A stretch of 16,035 bases of DNA from CAYONQ01 sp964405375 (GTDB lineage: Bacteria > Planctomycetota > Phycisphaerae > Sedimentisphaerales > Anaerobacaceae). Under the pieces are notes generated by a model. That model was given only the letters and a program-made list of their open reading frames with translations. It was not told where the DNA came from and did not search any database. Of this stretch, positions 15,087 through 16,035 are shown in pieces (the first letter of the stretch is position 1; every line of letters begins with the position of its first letter). The DNA lies in the NCBI GenBank assembly GCA_964405375.1, contig CAYONQ010000065.1, forward strand, positions 1 to 16,035. The letters run 5' to 3'. The translations under genes were made by a program, and so were the position numbers.

Positions 15087-16034
15087 CTAAATAGTTATTG
15101 CCAGGTATTGAGTATCAGCAGCAAAACGCATTGCTGCCTGATATTCAGCAGGGACAAGTAAGCAATCGCCCGCCTTGAATTCAACGGAAGTACCGTCGGC
15201 TGCCAGTATGGTACCAAAGCCGGTCAAGATAACCAGCGTTTTCATTTTGCCGGGTGAAAGGAGCATCTCGCAGTTTTCGGCCTGGTGGTGCTTGTCTATT
15301 TTGAAGTATTCGCAATCAATCAGTCGGCCCAGCGTTGTTACCGGAAGGTCGTCGCCGGATGTATCAAAGTGGATGCTTTCCAGAGCTTCGGGGATATGCA
15401 GTTGTCTTGGTTTGCCGGTATCGTCAACCCTGTTGAAGTCAAAGAGGCGGTAAGTGGTGTCAGATGGCGTTTGAATCTCAGCTATTAGAAGACCTGCTCC
15501 GATACTATGGACGGTGCCGGCCGGCAGGAGATGACACTGTCCCTGCTTTACAGGGATTTTTGCCAGCAGCTCGGCGACGCTGTCTTTTTCTATCGCTTCG
15601 GCAAATTGTTCTTTTGTTACGCCTTTTTTCAGTCCTTTATAGATTACCGCATCGGCAGCGGCGGATATGATGTACCAGCACTCGGTCTTTGGTCGTCCTT
15701 TGCCCATTTTTCGGCAGGTCTGCTCGTCGGGGTGGACCTGGATGCTGAGGACGTCCTCGACATCGAGAAACTTAATCAACAGCGGAAAAGGGCTCGAGAA
15801 ATTCTCATCGCCTGTTATCTCTTTCGGGTATTTTGAAATCGCCTGTTTGAGGGTCTGGCCTGCGAGTCGGCCGTTTGCGATTACGGATTTGTCGTCCGGC
15901 AGGTCGGCCAATTCCCAGCTTTCACCGATTTTTTCAAACGGCGGTATATCTTTGTCGAAAAACTGCCGCAGCTTCTGTCCGCCCCATATTCGGTGTTTGT
16001 AGATTGGCTTAAACTTTAACGGGTATATCCGCAT
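15087..16034 (-). CDS. manA: Mannose-6-phosphate isomerase, class I
   Basis: The protein has 315 residues, the usual size of the short bacterial class I enzyme. It interconverts fructose-6-phosphate and mannose-6-phosphate in the cytoplasm, opening the route to GDP-mannose. The zinc ligands are visible: Gln99 and His101 (SIQVHPDE), Glu118 (KTECWY) and His176 (AGTVHSIGAG). The catalytic Arg196 lies in TTYRLFDFNR. The N-terminus MRIYPLKFKPIYKHRIWGG is the normal family start, so the gene is complete although it ends one base from the window edge. Its promoter and ribosome site lie outside. It is the first gene seen of the minus-strand glycan cluster and suggests that mannose-derived sugars are used there. 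Confidence 0.94.
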   Translation of the reverse strand: MRIYPLKFKPIYKHRIWGGQKLRQFFDKDIPPFEKIGESWELADLPDDKSVIANGRLAGQTLKQAISKYPKEITGDENFSSPFPLLIKFLDVEDVLSIQVHPDEQTCRKMGKGRPKTECWYIISAAADAVIYKGLKKGVTKEQFAEAIEKDSVAELLAKIPVKQGQCHLLPAGTVHSIGAGLLIAEIQTPSDTTYRLFDFNRVDDTGKPRQLHIPEALESIHFDTSGDDLPVTTLGRLIDCEYFKIDKHHQAENCEMLLSPGKMKTLVILTGFGTILAADGTSVEFKAGDCLLVPAEYQAAMRFAADTQYLAITI

Positions 16035-16035
16035 A

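Overview
The window looks like chromosomal DNA of a planctomycete, probably of the Phycisphaerae/Sedimentisphaerales type. This is inferred from a C-terminal PEP-CTERM sorting signal, a DUF2723 membrane glycosyltransferase, DUF362, large HEAT and TPR secreted proteins, moderate G+C and long intergenic gaps packed with short repeats. No marker gene settles the taxonomy.

Left part (1-3821, all on the minus strand): the 5' part of a tRNA-Thr(GGT), an AT-rich gap, a HEAT-repeat lipoprotein and a XerD-type tyrosine recombinase with all six catalytic residues. A structured inverted repeat lies between the last two.

Gap 3822-4528: no gene. It is a mosaic of short repeats: twelve 10-bp A-tract units in exact register (4001-4120), two 9-bp-period arrays, an ATCAGG-rich stretch and a GAACA-type stretch. 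A candidate promoter for the plus-strand operon follows.

Middle part (4529-8112, plus strand) is the most unusual locus. It is a tight three-gene operon: (1) a secreted TPR protein whose C-terminus carries a bacteriocin-style double-glycine leader motif followed by a 94-residue tail with 15 cysteines; (2) a secreted LolA/LolB-like protein; (3) a small putative lipoprotein with a C39-like peptidase fold, C39 being the family that cleaves after double glycine. I infer a periplasmic system that may release the Cys-rich tail from its TPR carrier. A truncated PEP-CTERM fragment follows.

Right part (8474-16034, minus strand, transcribed right to left): mannose-6-phosphate isomerase, a decaprenyl-phosphate phosphoribosyltransferase-like UbiA protein, a DUF2723 GT-C enzyme, a DUF362 protein and a membrane-anchored sulfatase-superfamily enzyme with Thr at the formylglycine position. 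Together they suggest assembly and decoration of a cell-surface glycan from lipid-linked sugars. The last gene has its own candidate promoter. The gap between the DUF2723 and DUF362 genes holds strong hairpins bounded by imperfect inverted repeats.
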